Source of the DNA: Sinorhizobium sp. B11
GTDB taxonomy: Bacteria > Pseudomonadota > Alphaproteobacteria > Rhizobiales > Rhizobiaceae
Length of the DNA: 64,000 nucleotides
Direction of reading: 5' to 3'
Assembly (NCBI GenBank): GCA_039725955.1
Contig: CP091034.1
Span: 310,001 to 374,000 of the forward strand
Part shown: positions 16,574 through 26,414 of the stretch, one piece after another
Position numbering within the stretch: the stretch's first letter is position 1
How the letters are laid out: each line of letters opens with the position of its first letter
Notes under the pieces: model-generated
Database searches by the model: none
Told to the model about the DNA's origin: nothing
Seen by the model: the letters and a program-made list of their open reading frames with translations, nothing else
Program-made: the position numbers and the translations under genes

Positions 16574-16714
16574 GGTCGTGCCCTAGCAAAGAAAAATTCA
16601 ACCCTGTTCTAACCGGCATGCCCTGACCTCATTCCGTAACGCCACGTTGCAAGTCGCGATAACCCACCTTGAAGCATACGTTACTAACGCCGATTGCGAC
16701 CACTATGCAATTTT

Positions 16715-16753
16715 AGGGGTTTTTGGTCAATTCAACCTGGAAATAAAACCCCT
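16715..16753. repeat. Inverted repeat spanning the lnt stop codon
   Basis: AGGGGTTTT (16715-16723) and AAAACCCCT (16745-16753) are a perfect 9-base inverted repeat around a 21-base loop that includes the lnt stop codon. No T run follows on the minus strand, so terminator function is doubtful. Confidence 0.4.
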
Positions 16754-18331
16754 GCGTGAAATTAGCGCAATGGCCATCAGTAACGTTTCAGTCAACCAGA
16801 AGTACGTTTGGCGGGGATATGGGCTTCCGGTGTTTTTTTGCAATCCATCGAGAGTTGCATCAATAAAGCCCATTTCGTCCAATTTAAGACCTGCAACGAT
16901 TTCGCCGCGTGCGTCTACAACCGCCGAAATTCCGCTATTCGCATCGCGAATCAGCGGCAGACCGGTCTCGACCGCCCGTACGCGTGCCTGCTGAAAATGC
17001 TGGTAAGGACCCGGCGTCGAGCCGAACCAGCTGTCATTCGTGATGTTGAGAATGGCGTTCGCTTGGCCGATGTCGCCGGTCATTTCGTCCGGGAAGATGA
17101 TCTCGTAGCAGACGAGCGGATAGAATTTCAGCCCGCTCGGAAGTTCGAGCAGATGACGGCTGGCGGCTGCCGAAAAGCCGCCCGGCATCTCCACCACATT
17201 CTGGATGCCGAGTTCGTTGAGCATGTCTTCGAAGGGAAGATATTCACCGAAAGGAACGAGATGCACCTTGTCGGAGGCGGCGACGATCTGCCCCCGCCCG
17301 TCGATCACATAGATCGAATTATAGTAGCGGGTAGGATAGCCGGGGCCGAGTTCTTCAGCGCGGACGGCGCCCGCGATCAGGATCTGGTCGTCATCGAGCG
17401 TGTCGGCAATCCGGGTCAATGCATCCTGGTTGTCCGTGAGGATGAAGGGGATCGAGGTTTCCGGCCAGACGATGATGTCGGGCTTCTTGCCACCGTCCTT
17501 GGGAGGCTCACTTGAGAGCTTGAGATGGGTCTCGAAGATAGCCTCGCGATCCGCATCATTGTCCATCTTGGCCGTCTGGTCGATTGCCGGCTGGACCAGG
17601 CGTACCACAGGCCGCTTGTCCTCGGGTAATGCTTCGGGCTTCGGCGCTAGATAGAGAATGCAGGCGCCGTAACCGAGATGCACTGCAAAGAGGATCACCG
17701 CGAGGCTGACGCCGAGTTTCGCTCCCTGTCGGGTTCCGATGAGGGCAGGGGCAGCAAAGACGAAGACCGAGAGCGCGGTCACCCCCATGGTGCCGATCAC
17801 ATGCGCCGACTGCATCATGATAGGCATCGGCATCATGGCATAGCCGATGGCGTTCCATGGAAAGCCTGTGAAGATGAAGCTGCGCGCCCACTCAAGCAAG
17901 CCGAAGCTGGCAGCAAGTGCTGCAATCCGCTCCATGCCGTCGGACCAGAAGATACGCGCAAGAGCCGCGGCCAAGCCGTAGAAGACGGCAAGACAGGCCG
18001 GAAGCCCGAGGATCGCGAGCGGCAACGCCCAGGCAAATTCATCTGAATCGATCAGCAGGGCATGCCCGAGCCACCAGAGCCCGGCAACGAAATAGCCGAA
18101 GCCGAACAGCCAGCCCGTGGCGAATGCCGGCCAGAGCCTGCCGGCAAGGCTGCTTTCGGGCGAGGCGGCCGCCCCGTCGATCAGCCAGACGAGCAGCGTG
18201 AAGGAGACGAACATCGCGGCGAAGAAGCCGATCGGAGGCAGCGCCAGGACACCGAAGGCGCCGGCGGCGATCGCAAGCAATGACCGTTTGAACCCCCAGA
18301 CGAGGATAATCCTGTCCGCAAGCCGCTCCAT
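16727..18331 (-). CDS. lnt: Apolipoprotein N-acyltransferase
   Basis: Adds the third acyl chain to lipoproteins in the inner membrane. The 534-residue product has about six N-terminal membrane helices followed by a nitrilase-type domain in the periplasm. The catalytic residues sit in VWPETSIPF (Glu), DKVHLVPFGEYLPF (Lys) and VCYEIIFPDE (Cys), and a last helix near the C-terminus (FWLTETLLMAIALISRRGF) anchors the end. I chose ATG 18331 (MERLADRI) because GGGAG lies 5 bases upstream; starts at 18343 and 18346 are possible. It follows corC by 133 bases, the usual ybeY-corC-lnt arrangement. Confidence 0.95.
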   Translation of the reverse strand: MERLADRIILVWGFKRSLLAIAAGAFGVLALPPIGFFAAMFVSFTLLVWLIDGAAASPESSLAGRLWPAFATGWLFGFGYFVAGLWWLGHALLIDSDEFAWALPLAILGLPACLAVFYGLAAALARIFWSDGMERIAALAASFGLLEWARSFIFTGFPWNAIGYAMMPMPIMMQSAHVIGTMGVTALSVFVFAAPALIGTRQGAKLGVSLAVILFAVHLGYGACILYLAPKPEALPEDKRPVVRLVQPAIDQTAKMDNDADREAIFETHLKLSSEPPKDGGKKPDIIVWPETSIPFILTDNQDALTRIADTLDDDQILIAGAVRAEELGPGYPTRYYNSIYVIDGRGQIVAASDKVHLVPFGEYLPFEDMLNELGIQNVVEMPGGFSAAASRHLLELPSGLKFYPLVCYEIIFPDEMTGDIGQANAILNITNDSWFGSTPGPYQHFQQARVRAVETGLPLIRDANSGISAVVDARGEIVAGLKLDEMGFIDATLDGLQKNTGSPYPRQTYFWLTETLLMAIALISRRGFISRLN

Positions 18332-18464
18332 GCGCACTCCCATCAAAGCCGCGAATCAATCCAATCGCAGTCTTTCAAAAAAGCGCGCGCTTGTCGTCTT
18401 GCGGGATCGGACAGAAAATCGAAATCCGCTTTCGGAAAGCCCGACACTGCGTTCTTGGGAAGGG

Positions 18465-19601
18465 TCAGTTTGCAGTCGATTCCGCAGGCCGGTCGTCGTT
18501 GCCGTCGCCGATGGACGGTCCGTCACCATCTGCCTTGGCGCGACGGCGGATTGCCTGGCGCTTGCGGGTGATGCGCACCCGCTTGATGCGCCGCGGATCC
18601 GCGTCGAGGATGTGGAATTCGAAATCCGGCAAGGCCTGGACGACTTCTCCACGCACGGGGATACGCCCCAGTGCGGAGAAGATCAGGCCGCCCAGCGTAT
18701 CGACTTCATCAATCTGCTCGCTGATGTCGAAATCCGGCCCGATGGCCTCGGCAATCTCCTCGAGCTCGACGCGGGCATCGGCAACGAACATGTCTTCCGA
18801 AACACGTTTGAACATGACTTCCTCATCGTCATGCTCGTCATCGATATCGCCGATCACCATCTCGACGATGTCTTCATGCGAGGCAAGGCCGTCCGTGCCG
18901 CCATATTCGTCGATGACCAGCGCCATCTGTGTGCGGTTCACCTGCATGCGACGCAGGAGATCGGATGCCAGCATGGAAGGCGGCACGAAAAGGATCTGTC
19001 TGATAATGCCCGTCTCGGCGAGCGTCTTCTGCAGGTCGACGCGTCCGAGATCGAAATTCGGCTTGGCCGAGCGCGCCACCTTCTGGAGGTTCTCCAGAGA
19101 GACTTCGATCGTCGGCGCGCCCGCCGCCGGCTTCGTGCCGCCGCGGCGCTTGTTACGCGCCTGCTTGGCGACATAGGAAAGAAGGTCGCGGATATGCACC
19201 ATGCCGCGCGGGTCATCGAGCGTTTCGGCATAAACCGGCATGCGCGAGCGACCGCTTTCCTCGAAGAGGATCATCAGTTCGCCGATCGTGATGTTCTGGT
19301 CGACCGCCTCGATATCGGCGCGCGGCACCATGACGTCGGCAACGCGCACCTCACGGAAGCGCAGGATATTGTGGAGCATTGCCCGTTCGTCGGGCGAAAA
19401 CGCGTCCGCTGCAGCCGGGTCGGTCATCAGCGCGTCGGCAATATCTTCGCGCAGACGCGAGCCCTGTTGTGGTCTCAAGATGCGCGCGGCGCGTGACCAG
19501 AAGGATTGCGGTCGGTGTCGACTACTTCCACCCTCGTCGGAAGAGGAGGATTGGTCGGAGTCCTTGGCGTCTGACGCCGGCTTCGTTGAAAAGTCGCTCA
19601 T
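18465..19601 (-). CDS. CBS-domain protein of the CorC/HlyC (hemolysin-like) family
   Basis: The 378-residue protein lacks membrane helices. It has a charged Ser-rich start, a CBS pair (residues 85-245, with [14 protein letters not shown] and [16 protein letters not shown]) and a C-terminal CorC/HlyC domain ending in a basic tail. Between the CBS repeats is a 30-residue insertion rich in basic and Ala residues ([10 protein letters not shown]). The family is tied to magnesium/cobalt efflux (CorC) and to neighbouring ribosome and lipoprotein genes. Its start overlaps the ybeY stop by four bases, so translation is likely coupled. An ion-transport accessory role is known for relatives only. Confidence 0.88.
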   Translation of the reverse strand: MSDFSTKPASDAKDSDQSSSSDEGGSSRHRPQSFWSRAARILRPQQGSRLREDIADALMTDPAAADAFSPDERAMLHNILRFREVRVADVMVPRADIEAVDQNITIGELMILFEESGRSRMPVYAETLDDPRGMVHIRDLLSYVAKQARNKRRGGTKPAAGAPTIEVSLENLQKVARSAKPNFDLGRVDLQKTLAETGIIRQILFVPPSMLASDLLRRMQVNRTQMALVIDEYGGTDGLASHEDIVEMVIGDIDDEHDDEEVMFKRVSEDMFVADARVELEEIAEAIGPDFDISEQIDEVDTLGGLIFSALGRIPVRGEVVQALPDFEFHILDADPRRIKRVRITRKRQAIRRRAKADGDGPSIGDGNDDRPAESTAN

Positions 19602-20113
19602 GGTTCCATTTTAAGGTCTTGACCCTCGTAGGGGTCAGATAGGCCGAGTACTGCCAAAATGCGAGTCTCCAGCCCCTCCATAATTTCGGCTTCGTCATTA
19701 TTCATATGGTCGTAGCCGAGCAGATGCAAGAAACCATGCACCATAAGGTGGGTCAGATGATCGTCAAAGCTCTTTTCGAGCTCTTGCGCTTCGCGCTCCA
19801 CCGTTTCCAGGGCGATGATGATATCGCCGAGCATCGGGCCCGGCATTTTGCCGGGTTTGACCGGAAAAGCCGGAAACGACAGCACGTTGGTCGGCTTGTC
19901 CTTGCCGCGCCATTCCGCATTGATGTCCTGGATCGAGGCATCGTCGGTGAAGACGAGCGAAACTTCCGGCGGCATCTTCGGGAAGGGTTGTTTTTCCTCT
20001 TCCCTCAGATAAGTGACAGCCGCGCCCAACACGCGTTCGGCAAGGGCATGCAATACATCTTCGGCGGGCCAGCCCGTGTCCTCGATGCTGATCTGTATGT
20101 CGAGCTCGGCCAT
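19598..20113 (-). CDS. ybeY: Endoribonuclease YbeY
   Basis: Single-strand-specific metal-dependent RNase needed for 16S rRNA 3'-end maturation and ribosome quality control. In Sinorhizobium meliloti the homologue also affects sRNA-mediated regulation. The 171-residue product ends with the zinc motif [11 protein letters not shown] (three His) near residue 130, preceded by [15 protein letters not shown]. It overlaps the phoH stop by one base (TGATG) and the corC start by four bases. The phoH-ybeY-corC-lnt run is conserved across most Gram-negative bacteria. Confidence 0.95.
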   Translation of the reverse strand: MAELDIQISIEDTGWPAEDVLHALAERVLGAAVTYLREEEKQPFPKMPPEVSLVFTDDASIQDINAEWRGKDKPTNVLSFPAFPVKPGKMPGPMLGDIIIALETVEREAQELEKSFDDHLTHLMVHGFLHLLGYDHMNNDEAEIMEGLETRILAVLGLSDPYEGQDLKMEP

Positions 20114-21165
20114 CAGTCCTGCCGGCTGGCCTCTTCGTTTGCCGCAGTATAGGTCGCGTCATAGGCCTTGACGATGCGACCGACGAGCGGATGGCGAACG
20201 ACGTCGACATCCTTGAACCGCGTGATCGAGATACCCTCGACATCGTTCAACAGATGAAGGGCTTCCACAAGGCCGGATTTGACGCCGCGTGGCAGGTCGA
20301 TCTGGCTGGGGTCGCCGGTGATGATCATGCGGGAGTTTTCGCCGAGACGCGTCAGGAACATCTTCATCTGCATCGAGGTGGTATTCTGTGCCTCGTCGAG
20401 GATGATGGCGGCATTGGCAAGCGTACGGCCACGCATGAAGGCGAGCGGCGCGATTTCGATGACGCCGGCAGTGATCGCCCGTTCGACCTTGTCACCCGGG
20501 ATCATGTCGTAGAGTGCGTCATAAAGCGGGCGCAGATAGGGATCGACCTTTTCCTTCATATCGCCAGGCAGGAAGCCCAGACGTTCCCCGGCTTCGACGG
20601 CCGGTCTCGAAAGGATGATCTTTTCGACCGCGCCGCGTTCCAGAAGCTGGGCGGCCTGGGCGACGGCGAGATAGGTTTTGCCGGTACCGGCTGGGCCGAC
20701 GCCGAACACCATCTCCGAGCGCTCGAGCGCCCGCATATAGGCATCCTGTGTCGGCGTGCGCGCGATGATCGTCTTTTTGCGCGTCGAAATCTGCGCCATC
20801 GTCAATTTGGCTTTTTTCTCCATCGTCGGCAGCGTGAGCTGGTCGTCGGCGGCAACCGCCATGCGAATTGCCCCTTCAACGTCTGAACGCTCCACACTGC
20901 CGCCTTTCTGGAGTTTTTCATAGAGGTAATCGAGTGTGCGTCGCGCCTGATTGGTGGCCAGCACATCGCCGGTGATCACGACGGAGTTGCCTCGCGCTCG
21001 CGCATCGATATTGAGCCGCTGTTCCAGAAGCTTCAGGTTCTGATCGAACTGCCCGAAGAGTTCGCTGGCGAACCGGTTGTTCTCGAACGTCAGGACGAAG
21101 TGATTGGCGTCGCTCGCAATGCGTGGGTGGCGCGGTGAAGAAGAAACCAATTCCTGTCCGTTCAA
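20113..21165 (-). CDS. phoH: PhoH-like ATPase (YbeZ)
   Basis: A 350-residue P-loop protein. The N-terminal 110 residues form a KH-like RNA-binding region ([20 protein letters not shown]). The ATPase domain follows, with Walker [12 protein letters not shown] near residue 157 and Walker B IILDEAQN near residue 258, then the arginine-containing [13 protein letters not shown]. It is thought to act with YbeY in RNA metabolism, and the genes overlap here. It starts 18 bases after miaB. The PhoH label reflects homology; phosphate control is not shown by the sequence. Confidence 0.93.
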   Translation of the reverse strand: MNGQELVSSSPRHPRIASDANHFVLTFENNRFASELFGQFDQNLKLLEQRLNIDARARGNSVVITGDVLATNQARRTLDYLYEKLQKGGSVERSDVEGAIRMAVAADDQLTLPTMEKKAKLTMAQISTRKKTIIARTPTQDAYMRALERSEMVFGVGPAGTGKTYLAVAQAAQLLERGAVEKIILSRPAVEAGERLGFLPGDMKEKVDPYLRPLYDALYDMIPGDKVERAITAGVIEIAPLAFMRGRTLANAAIILDEAQNTTSMQMKMFLTRLGENSRMIITGDPSQIDLPRGVKSGLVEALHLLNDVEGISITRFKDVDVVRHPLVGRIVKAYDATYTAANEEASRQD

Positions 21166-21183
21166 GCGGTCGAGCTCCCTGGG

Positions 21184-22593
21184 TTAAACCTCAGCCTCTG
21201 CGCGTTCGGCAAACAGGCTGTTGGTTCCGGTTCCTGTGATTCGCACTTTAATAATGTCACCGATTTGCGATGCTTTTGCATCAACATTCACGGACTGCAG
21301 CCACGGCGATCTGCCGATAAGCTGACCAGGCATGCGGCCCGGCTTTTCCAGGAGAAGATCGATTTCCTTGCCGATGCAGGATTCGTTGAAATCCTGCGTC
21401 TGCTTGAGAAGCAGCGCCTGCAGGCGTTCCAGCCGTTCTGCCTTGATATCTTCCGGCACCTGGTCCTTCAATTCCGCACCGGGCGTACCCGGCCGCGTCG
21501 AATATTTGAACGAGAAGGCCTGTGCATAACGAACCTCCTCAACGAGTTTTAGTGTATCCTCAAATTCCCGGTCTGTCTCCCCCGGAAAGCCGGTTATGAA
21601 GTCGCCTGAAAGCGCAATGTCAGGGCGGGCCTTGCGGATGCGCTCGATGAGCGAAAGATATTCCGCTGCCGTGTGGCGACGGTTCATGGCTTTCAGAATT
21701 CGGTCCGATCCGGCCTGAACCGGAAGGTGCAGATAGGGCATCAGCGTCCGAAGGTCGCGATGCGCCTCGATCAGCCGATCGTCCATGTCCCGCGGGTGGC
21801 TCGTCGTGTAGCGAAGCCGCGCAAGGCCGGGGATATCGGCAAGCCGATAGAGCAGGTCGCCGAGGCTCCACTCTTCGCCCTTGGGGCCGACGCCGTGCCA
21901 GGCATTGACGTTCTGACCGAGCAGTGTGATTTCGCGCACGCCGGCTTCGACAAGCTTCATCGCCTCCTCGACGATCTGCGACACCGGCCGCGACACTTCC
22001 GACCCGCGCGTATAAGGCACGACGCAGAAGGTGCAGAACTTGTCGCAGCCTTCCTGAACGGTCAGGAAGGCTGTTACGCCGCGGGCGCGGATTTTCGGTG
22101 CCTCGGCGATCGGCAGATGCTCGAACTTGTCTTCGATCGCATATTCCGTATCGACGACGCGGTGGCCTTCCTTGGCGCGGCGGAGCGCTTCCGGCAGGCG
22201 ATGATAGGTCTGCGGGCCAATGACGACATCGACCGCCGGCGCACGCCGAAGAATCTCTTCGCCTTCGGCCTGCGCGACGCAGCCGGCGACACCAATCATC
22301 ATCTCGCGGCCGTCGGCAGCCTTGCGCTTTTTCATCTCCCGAAGGCGCCCAAGCGCGGAATAGACCTTCTCGGCCGCCTTCTCGCGGATATGGCAGGTAT
22401 TGAGCAGGACGAGGTCGGCCTCTTCCATGTCCTCGGTCGGCTCATAGCCGTCGCGGGCAAGAGCATCGCTCATGCGGGTCGAGTCGTAGACGTTCATCTG
22501 ACAGCCATAGGTCTTGATGAAAACCTTGCGGCTGTTGGAGCCATCGCGGAGAGAGGTCTCCGGGGCCTGAAGAAGGGCGTTGTCCTGGGTCAT
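21184..22593 (-). CDS. miaB: tRNA-2-methylthio-N6-dimethylallyladenosine synthase
   Basis: Radical-SAM methylthiotransferase that modifies A37 of tRNAs reading UNN codons. The 469-residue product has the UPF0004 N-terminal domain with three cluster cysteines ([32 protein letters not shown]), the radical-SAM motif [12 protein letters not shown] and a C-terminal TRAM domain (from about residue 400). The leading 20 residues before FIKTYGCQ vary between species. It heads the phoH-ybeY-corC-lnt group, 47 bases after the OlsA-type gene. Confidence 0.96.
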   Translation of the reverse strand: MTQDNALLQAPETSLRDGSNSRKVFIKTYGCQMNVYDSTRMSDALARDGYEPTEDMEEADLVLLNTCHIREKAAEKVYSALGRLREMKKRKAADGREMMIGVAGCVAQAEGEEILRRAPAVDVVIGPQTYHRLPEALRRAKEGHRVVDTEYAIEDKFEHLPIAEAPKIRARGVTAFLTVQEGCDKFCTFCVVPYTRGSEVSRPVSQIVEEAMKLVEAGVREITLLGQNVNAWHGVGPKGEEWSLGDLLYRLADIPGLARLRYTTSHPRDMDDRLIEAHRDLRTLMPYLHLPVQAGSDRILKAMNRRHTAAEYLSLIERIRKARPDIALSGDFITGFPGETDREFEDTLKLVEEVRYAQAFSFKYSTRPGTPGAELKDQVPEDIKAERLERLQALLLKQTQDFNESCIGKEIDLLLEKPGRMPGQLIGRSPWLQSVNVDAKASQIGDIIKVRITGTGTNSLFAERAEAEV

Positions 22594-22640
22594 GGCGGCT
22601 ATTTAGTGGTTTTTACCGCGCGAGAAAAGGGACTCTCGGT

Positions 22641-23438
22641 TCAGCCGATATTACGGCCGCGCAAGCTGCTGTTCAGCAGGTTGCGGATGCGGGCGGAGAT
22701 CGTGGTGCTGACTGTCTTGCGATTGGTCTTCTCGCCATATTCGACCGCCTCGCCAAACGAGACTTCGACATCGATAGCACCGCATTTCAGGATGTCGCTC
22801 AGATGCGGCAGAAGCTCTATATCGCCGGGCCAGGCTGCAAGTGGACGATGGTAGCGGCCCATGGCGATGCCGTGCACCTGAGTATAGGCAATCGCCACCG
22901 GCTGCACCATCACCGCGCCGGTCGGGGAATGGGGCACGGCCATGGCGGCTGCACCGAAGAGCGACGACTTGACCTCCAGCAGGCGGTTACCGTCCGACGT
23001 CGTTCCCTCGGGAAACAGCACGACGATTTCACCGTCGGCCATGCGGCCTGCGATCTCGCTCGCCTGATCGCCGGTGCGCCGTTTTTCCTCCCGCACCACG
23101 AAGACACTCTTCTGCAGCTTGGCAAGCATCCCGAAGATCGGCCAGTCGCGAACCTCGATCTTGGCGATGAAGGCAACGTCGGCTACCGCCGACATGACCA
23201 TGATATCCATCCACGAGGAATGGTTGGAGCAGAGCATCAGCGGCCGGCGGCCCTCGAGTTCGCCGCGCACGCGGATGCGGATGCCGAGACAATAGCAGAC
23301 GATACGGTGCCAGCGGCGGGGCAGGGTACGCCGGAGTTTCCAGTCGAAATGCAGCGCCAGGATCTGCAGCGGCATGAGAAGGATGCTGACGACTACGATG
23401 ATGGTAAGCGCGAAGAAGATGCGCAGCCGGACGATCAA
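22641..23438 (-). CDS. olsA: PlsC-family acyltransferase, probable lyso-ornithine lipid O-acyltransferase (OlsA)
   Basis: A 265-residue membrane-associated acyltransferase. A hydrophobic N-terminus (RLRIFFALTIIVVVSILL) is followed by the HX4D motif NHSSWMDI near residue 73 and by FPEGTTSDG near residue 145. Sequence alone fits 1-acylglycerol-3-phosphate acyltransferase as well. I favour OlsA because in Sinorhizobium meliloti the olsA gene lies beside miaB, about ten genes from olsB in the same glnD-mutS-tme neighbourhood, and OlsB is present here at 39442-40317. OlsA adds the secondary acyl chain to lyso-ornithine lipid. It lies 27 bases downstream of mur. Confidence 0.75.
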   Translation of the reverse strand: MIVRLRIFFALTIIVVVSILLMPLQILALHFDWKLRRTLPRRWHRIVCYCLGIRIRVRGELEGRRPLMLCSNHSSWMDIMVMSAVADVAFIAKIEVRDWPIFGMLAKLQKSVFVVREEKRRTGDQASEIAGRMADGEIVVLFPEGTTSDGNRLLEVKSSLFGAAAMAVPHSPTGAVMVQPVAIAYTQVHGIAMGRYHRPLAAWPGDIELLPHLSDILKCGAIDVEVSFGEAVEYGEKTNRKTVSTTISARIRNLLNSSLRGRNIG

Positions 23439-23465
23439 ATGTGGCGCTCCCGGACTGCCATGATG

Positions 23466-23894
23466 TCAGAGTTCGTCTTTCTTCAGCGGGATGCCATAGA
23501 GTTCCAGCCGGTGATCGACGAGCTTGAAGCCATGCTCGCGGGCGATCCGCTCCTGCAGCGCCTCGATTTCCGGCGACCGGAACTCGATGACGACGCCGCT
23601 CTTCAGGTCGATCAGATGGTCATGATGTTCTTCGGGCACCGTCTCGTAGCGCGAGCGGCCGTCGCGAAAATCGTGTCGGGCGATGATCCCCGCATCTTCG
23701 AACAGCTTAACCGTACGATAGACCGTCGAAATCGAAATCTTGGCGTCGACCTTCACGGAGCGGCGATAGAGCTCCTCGACATCCGGATGATCTTCGGAGT
23801 CCTCGAGGATGCGCGCGATTACCCGGCGCTGCTCGGTCATGCGCATGCCGCGTTCAGCGCAAAGCTCCTCAAGGGTTTTGGCTACCTCAGTCAT
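23466..23894 (-). CDS. mur: Fur-family metalloregulator, probably manganese-responsive Mur
   Basis: A 142-residue Fur-fold protein: winged helix (RMTEQRRVIARILEDSEDHP, then STVYRTVKLFEDAGI), then the metal site PEEHHDHLIDL and a dimerisation domain. The CXXC pairs that bind structural zinc in many Fur proteins are absent. In Rhizobium and Sinorhizobium the Fur homologue senses manganese (Mur) and represses the Mn importer genes sitABCD and mntH; iron control there is done by RirA and Irr. I therefore expect Mur function by phylogeny. It sits 34 bases after rimI in the same direction. Confidence 0.88.
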   Translation of the reverse strand: MTEVAKTLEELCAERGMRMTEQRRVIARILEDSEDHPDVEELYRRSVKVDAKISISTVYRTVKLFEDAGIIARHDFRDGRSRYETVPEEHHDHLIDLKSGVVIEFRSPEIEALQERIAREHGFKLVDHRLELYGIPLKKDEL

Positions 23895-23928
23895 GGCTGC
23901 CTTCTCGCTATTCCTGCCGAGAAGGGAA

Positions 23929-24429
23929 CTACCGAAGAACGCGCTTCATGACAAGCGCCGTGGAGGTAGCTCCGTTGGCATCCTTATAATAGCCCTTGCG
24001 CTCGCCGGCCTGCTCGAAGCCAAGCTTGCGGTAAAGGCCGAGGGCGGCGGTATTGCCGTTATCGACTTCCAGGAACATGCTCTCGCCGCCACGGAGCCGT
24101 GCTTCGCGTATGGCGGCCTGCATCAGCCGCCACCCGAGGCCGGAACGCGCGACCTTAGCCTGTACGGCAACCGTCAGGATTTCCGCCTCGCCCGCCACCT
24201 GGCGCGCAAGGATGAAGCCCGGCAGGGTCTTTTTCAGGATCGCATTGGTCTGGCGGGCGACGAAGCCGAACACAGTGTTCTGTGACAAGAGGCTGTGGAA
24301 TTCGCCGTCACCCCAGGGGCGGGCAAAGCGCTCGCCGTGCAGGACGGAAACGTCGAGGCAATCCTCCGGCTGCATGGTGACGATTTCGAATTCCGGTTTC
24401 AGCGTCAGATAGGCTTCCAGCATCGTCAT
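23929..24429 (-). CDS. rimI: Ribosomal protein S18-alanine N-acetyltransferase (GNAT)
   Basis: A 166-residue GNAT enzyme. The acetyl-CoA loop is in AKVARSGLGWRLMQAAIREA, followed by MFLEVDNGNTAALGLYRKLG, the strand and helix typical of RimI. Its start overlaps the tsaB stop by four bases (ATGA), a conserved tsaB-rimI pairing that supports RimI over other acetyltransferases. The known E. coli substrate is the N-terminus of ribosomal protein S18; other proteins may be modified here. Confidence 0.88.
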   Translation of the reverse strand: MTMLEAYLTLKPEFEIVTMQPEDCLDVSVLHGERFARPWGDGEFHSLLSQNTVFGFVARQTNAILKKTLPGFILARQVAGEAEILTVAVQAKVARSGLGWRLMQAAIREARLRGGESMFLEVDNGNTAALGLYRKLGFEQAGERKGYYKDANGATSTALVMKRVLR

Positions 24430-25085
24430 ACTCTTGCAATCGCGTATCCGGCCTGCGGTTTGGCATCGGGTCCGCGCAGATAAAGTGGCTTCGGCTTTCC
24501 GGTATTCGGGTTCGCGGCAGCACCGAGACGCGCCACGATGGAGATCGGGAAGGAGTTGGCGTATTCGCCCGTTGCATCCGGTTTCAGGATCGGGGTCGCC
24601 GAACCGGTGATCTCGCCGTTGAAACCGGCAGCAAAAGCCTGAGCCTCGGCGATGCTAACCGCGCGTGCCTCGTCGAGCGCGACGCCGTCGGCCGCAAAAG
24701 ACTGGAGATAGATTTCTTCCCTCTTGGCATCCATCGCCGCGAGCACTGCGCGGCCGGGCGTCTTTTCATGCTGGGCGGCTGCCATGACTTCGAGCGTGGT
24801 TATGCCGACGGCCGGAATATCGAGGGAAAGCGCAAAGCCGCGGGCGGCTGCAACGCCGACACGGATGCCGGTAAAGGAGCCGGGACCGATGGTGACGGCA
24901 AGGCGGTCGACAACCGAGAGTGCGACGCCCGCCTGATCCAGCGCGCGGTCGACGATACCCATCAGATGTTCAGCATGCCCCTTGCCGATCATGTCCGATG
25001 CCTCCCCCAGCACCGTATTCCTGCCGCTGTCATAAATAGCGGCAGCGCAATCCACACCTGCCGTGTCGAGCGCCAGAACGATCAT
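24426..25085 (-). CDS. tsaB: tRNA threonylcarbamoyladenosine biosynthesis protein TsaB
   Basis: Scaffold partner of TsaD in the t6A37 modification of ANN-reading tRNAs. The 219-residue product has the ASKHA-fold start VLALDTAGVDCAAAIYD and continues with IGPGSFTGIRVGVAAARGFA, the diagnostic TsaB segment, where the catalytic residues of TsaD are missing as expected. The C-terminal part is PLYLRGPDAKPQ. It is the first gene of a long minus-strand run through rimI, mur, olsA and onward, 88 bases after the NifU-family gene. Confidence 0.94.
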   Translation of the reverse strand: MIVLALDTAGVDCAAAIYDSGRNTVLGEASDMIGKGHAEHLMGIVDRALDQAGVALSVVDRLAVTIGPGSFTGIRVGVAAARGFALSLDIPAVGITTLEVMAAAQHEKTPGRAVLAAMDAKREEIYLQSFAADGVALDEARAVSIAEAQAFAAGFNGEITGSATPILKPDATGEYANSFPISIVARLGAAANPNTGKPKPLYLRGPDAKPQAGYAIARV

Positions 25086-25173
25086 GCCATCAATATCCGA
25101 ATAAACTATTGTCGCCTATCCATAAATCCGTCTGGCCGAACCTCGGATGAACGGCCCGGCGTATCCGGCTTTT

Positions 25174-25740
25174 TTAAGCGGCAATCACTTCCTGCACTTC
25201 TGGAACGAAATGGCGCAACAGGTTCTGGACGCCGTGCTTCAGCGTTGCCGTCGAAGACGGGCAACCGGAGCAGGAACCCTTCATGTTCAGGTAAACCTTG
25301 CCGTCCTTGAACCCACGGAAAGTGATGTCGCCGCCATCCTGAGCAACGGCCGGACGCACGCGGGTCTCCAGCAGTTCCTTGATGGTCAGCACGATCGATT
25401 CGTCGCCTTCATCGAAGAATTCATCGCCGGCATCGACATCTTCCGACAGGATCGAGGCGTCACCCATGACCGGCTTGCCGGACATGAAATGCTCCATGAT
25501 CGAGCCGAGAATGGCTGGCTTCAGATGCTGCCATTCGGCATTGTCTTTGGAAACGGAAATGAAGTCGTAGCCGAAATAGACGCCGGTCACGCCCGGAATC
25601 TCGAAGAGGCGGGCAGCGAGCGGCGAAGCCTGGGCTTCATCGGCATTGCGGAATTCGGCCGTACCGTTTTCCATCACGACCTTGCCGGGAAGGAACTTCT
25701 GCGTGGCGGGGTTCGGCGTGGCTTCGGTCTGAATGAACAT
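25174..25740 (-). CDS. NifU-family iron-sulfur scaffold protein
   Basis: A 188-residue Nfu-type carrier that holds and delivers Fe-S clusters. The N-terminal Nfu domain covers residues 1-90 (MFIQTEATPNPATQKFLPG), and the C-terminal NifU-like domain contains the cluster ligands in SCSGCPSS near residue 160. It lacks the IscU-type domain of full NifU. ATG 25740 has GGAGA 5 bases upstream; an in-frame ATG four codons earlier is less likely. It stands between usp and tsaB on the minus strand. It is a housekeeping scaffold, not a nitrogen-fixation gene. Confidence 0.92.
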   Translation of the reverse strand: MFIQTEATPNPATQKFLPGKVVMENGTAEFRNADEAQASPLAARLFEIPGVTGVYFGYDFISVSKDNAEWQHLKPAILGSIMEHFMSGKPVMGDASILSEDVDAGDEFFDEGDESIVLTIKELLETRVRPAVAQDGGDITFRGFKDGKVYLNMKGSCSGCPSSTATLKHGVQNLLRHFVPEVQEVIAA

Positions 25741-25847
25741 CTCGCTCTCCATGCGGCGGGCTTCAGCCTCTACCGTCTTTAGAATTCTTCAAAAGAAAAT
25801 AAGCCTATTGCCCGGCCGATTCAAGAGACTGATACTCAAGAAATGCC

Positions 25848-26339
25848 TTAGCAGAGGGCGTCTATTTCCTCGTTGGTCAGCGTGTCGGGAAGCACGGTAA
25901 CTGGAATTGGAAAGGCCGCGCCGCGTCCTGCGACAGAAGAAACCAGCGGTCCTGGTCCTTCCTTGGCCGAGCTTGCCGCAAGCACGAGGATGGCAACGTC
26001 CCGGTCTTCCTCGATCACGGCGTTGATCTGCTCGGCCGAATTGCCTTCACGGATGACGATCTCAGGCTCGATGCCTATCGTCTCGCGCACGATCTGCGCA
26101 GCCTTGGCAACTGTGGCTTCCGCCTCCTCTCGAGCTTCCGCCCGCATGATCTCCTCGACGCCAAGCCATTGCTGGAAATCGCCTTCCGGGATCACGTAGA
26201 GAAGAATGAGGCCGCCATTGGAATTCTTGGCGCGCCGCCCGGCATAATGGACGGCACGTTGGCATTCGGGTGTCCCGTCTATCACCGCCATGAATTTGCG
26301 GCGATGACCTTCGAGCCGTGAGAGTCGCTTTGATACCAT
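25848..26339 (-). CDS. Universal stress protein, UspA family
   Basis: A 163-residue single Usp domain. The core starts KFMAVIDGTPECQRAVHYAG and includes LLYVIPEGDFQQW. The ATP-binding consensus G-2X-G-9X-G(S/T) is only partly present near AASSAKEGPGPLVSSVAGRG, so nucleotide binding is uncertain. Usp proteins help survive starvation and oxidative stress; a specific role cannot be read here. It follows trpS by 75 bases, and a small hairpin (CCCGT/ACGGG at 26380-26394) lies in that gap. Confidence 0.88.
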   Translation of the reverse strand: MVSKRLSRLEGHRRKFMAVIDGTPECQRAVHYAGRRAKNSNGGLILLYVIPEGDFQQWLGVEEIMRAEAREEAEATVAKAAQIVRETIGIEPEIVIREGNSAEQINAVIEEDRDVAILVLAASSAKEGPGPLVSSVAGRGAAFPIPVTVLPDTLTNEEIDALC

Positions 26340-26414
26340 GGCGCGGACTCTGACACCTGTGACCGAAAATTTGCAAGCCCCCGTTTTGCACGGGAGCTCT
26401 GCATGTCGATGGGA

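Noticed and set aside
25174-25740. Nitrogen-fixation NifU
   Set aside because: The protein has only the Nfu N-terminal and NifU C-terminal domains, lacks the IscU-like part, and lies among housekeeping genes, so it is a general Fe-S carrier.
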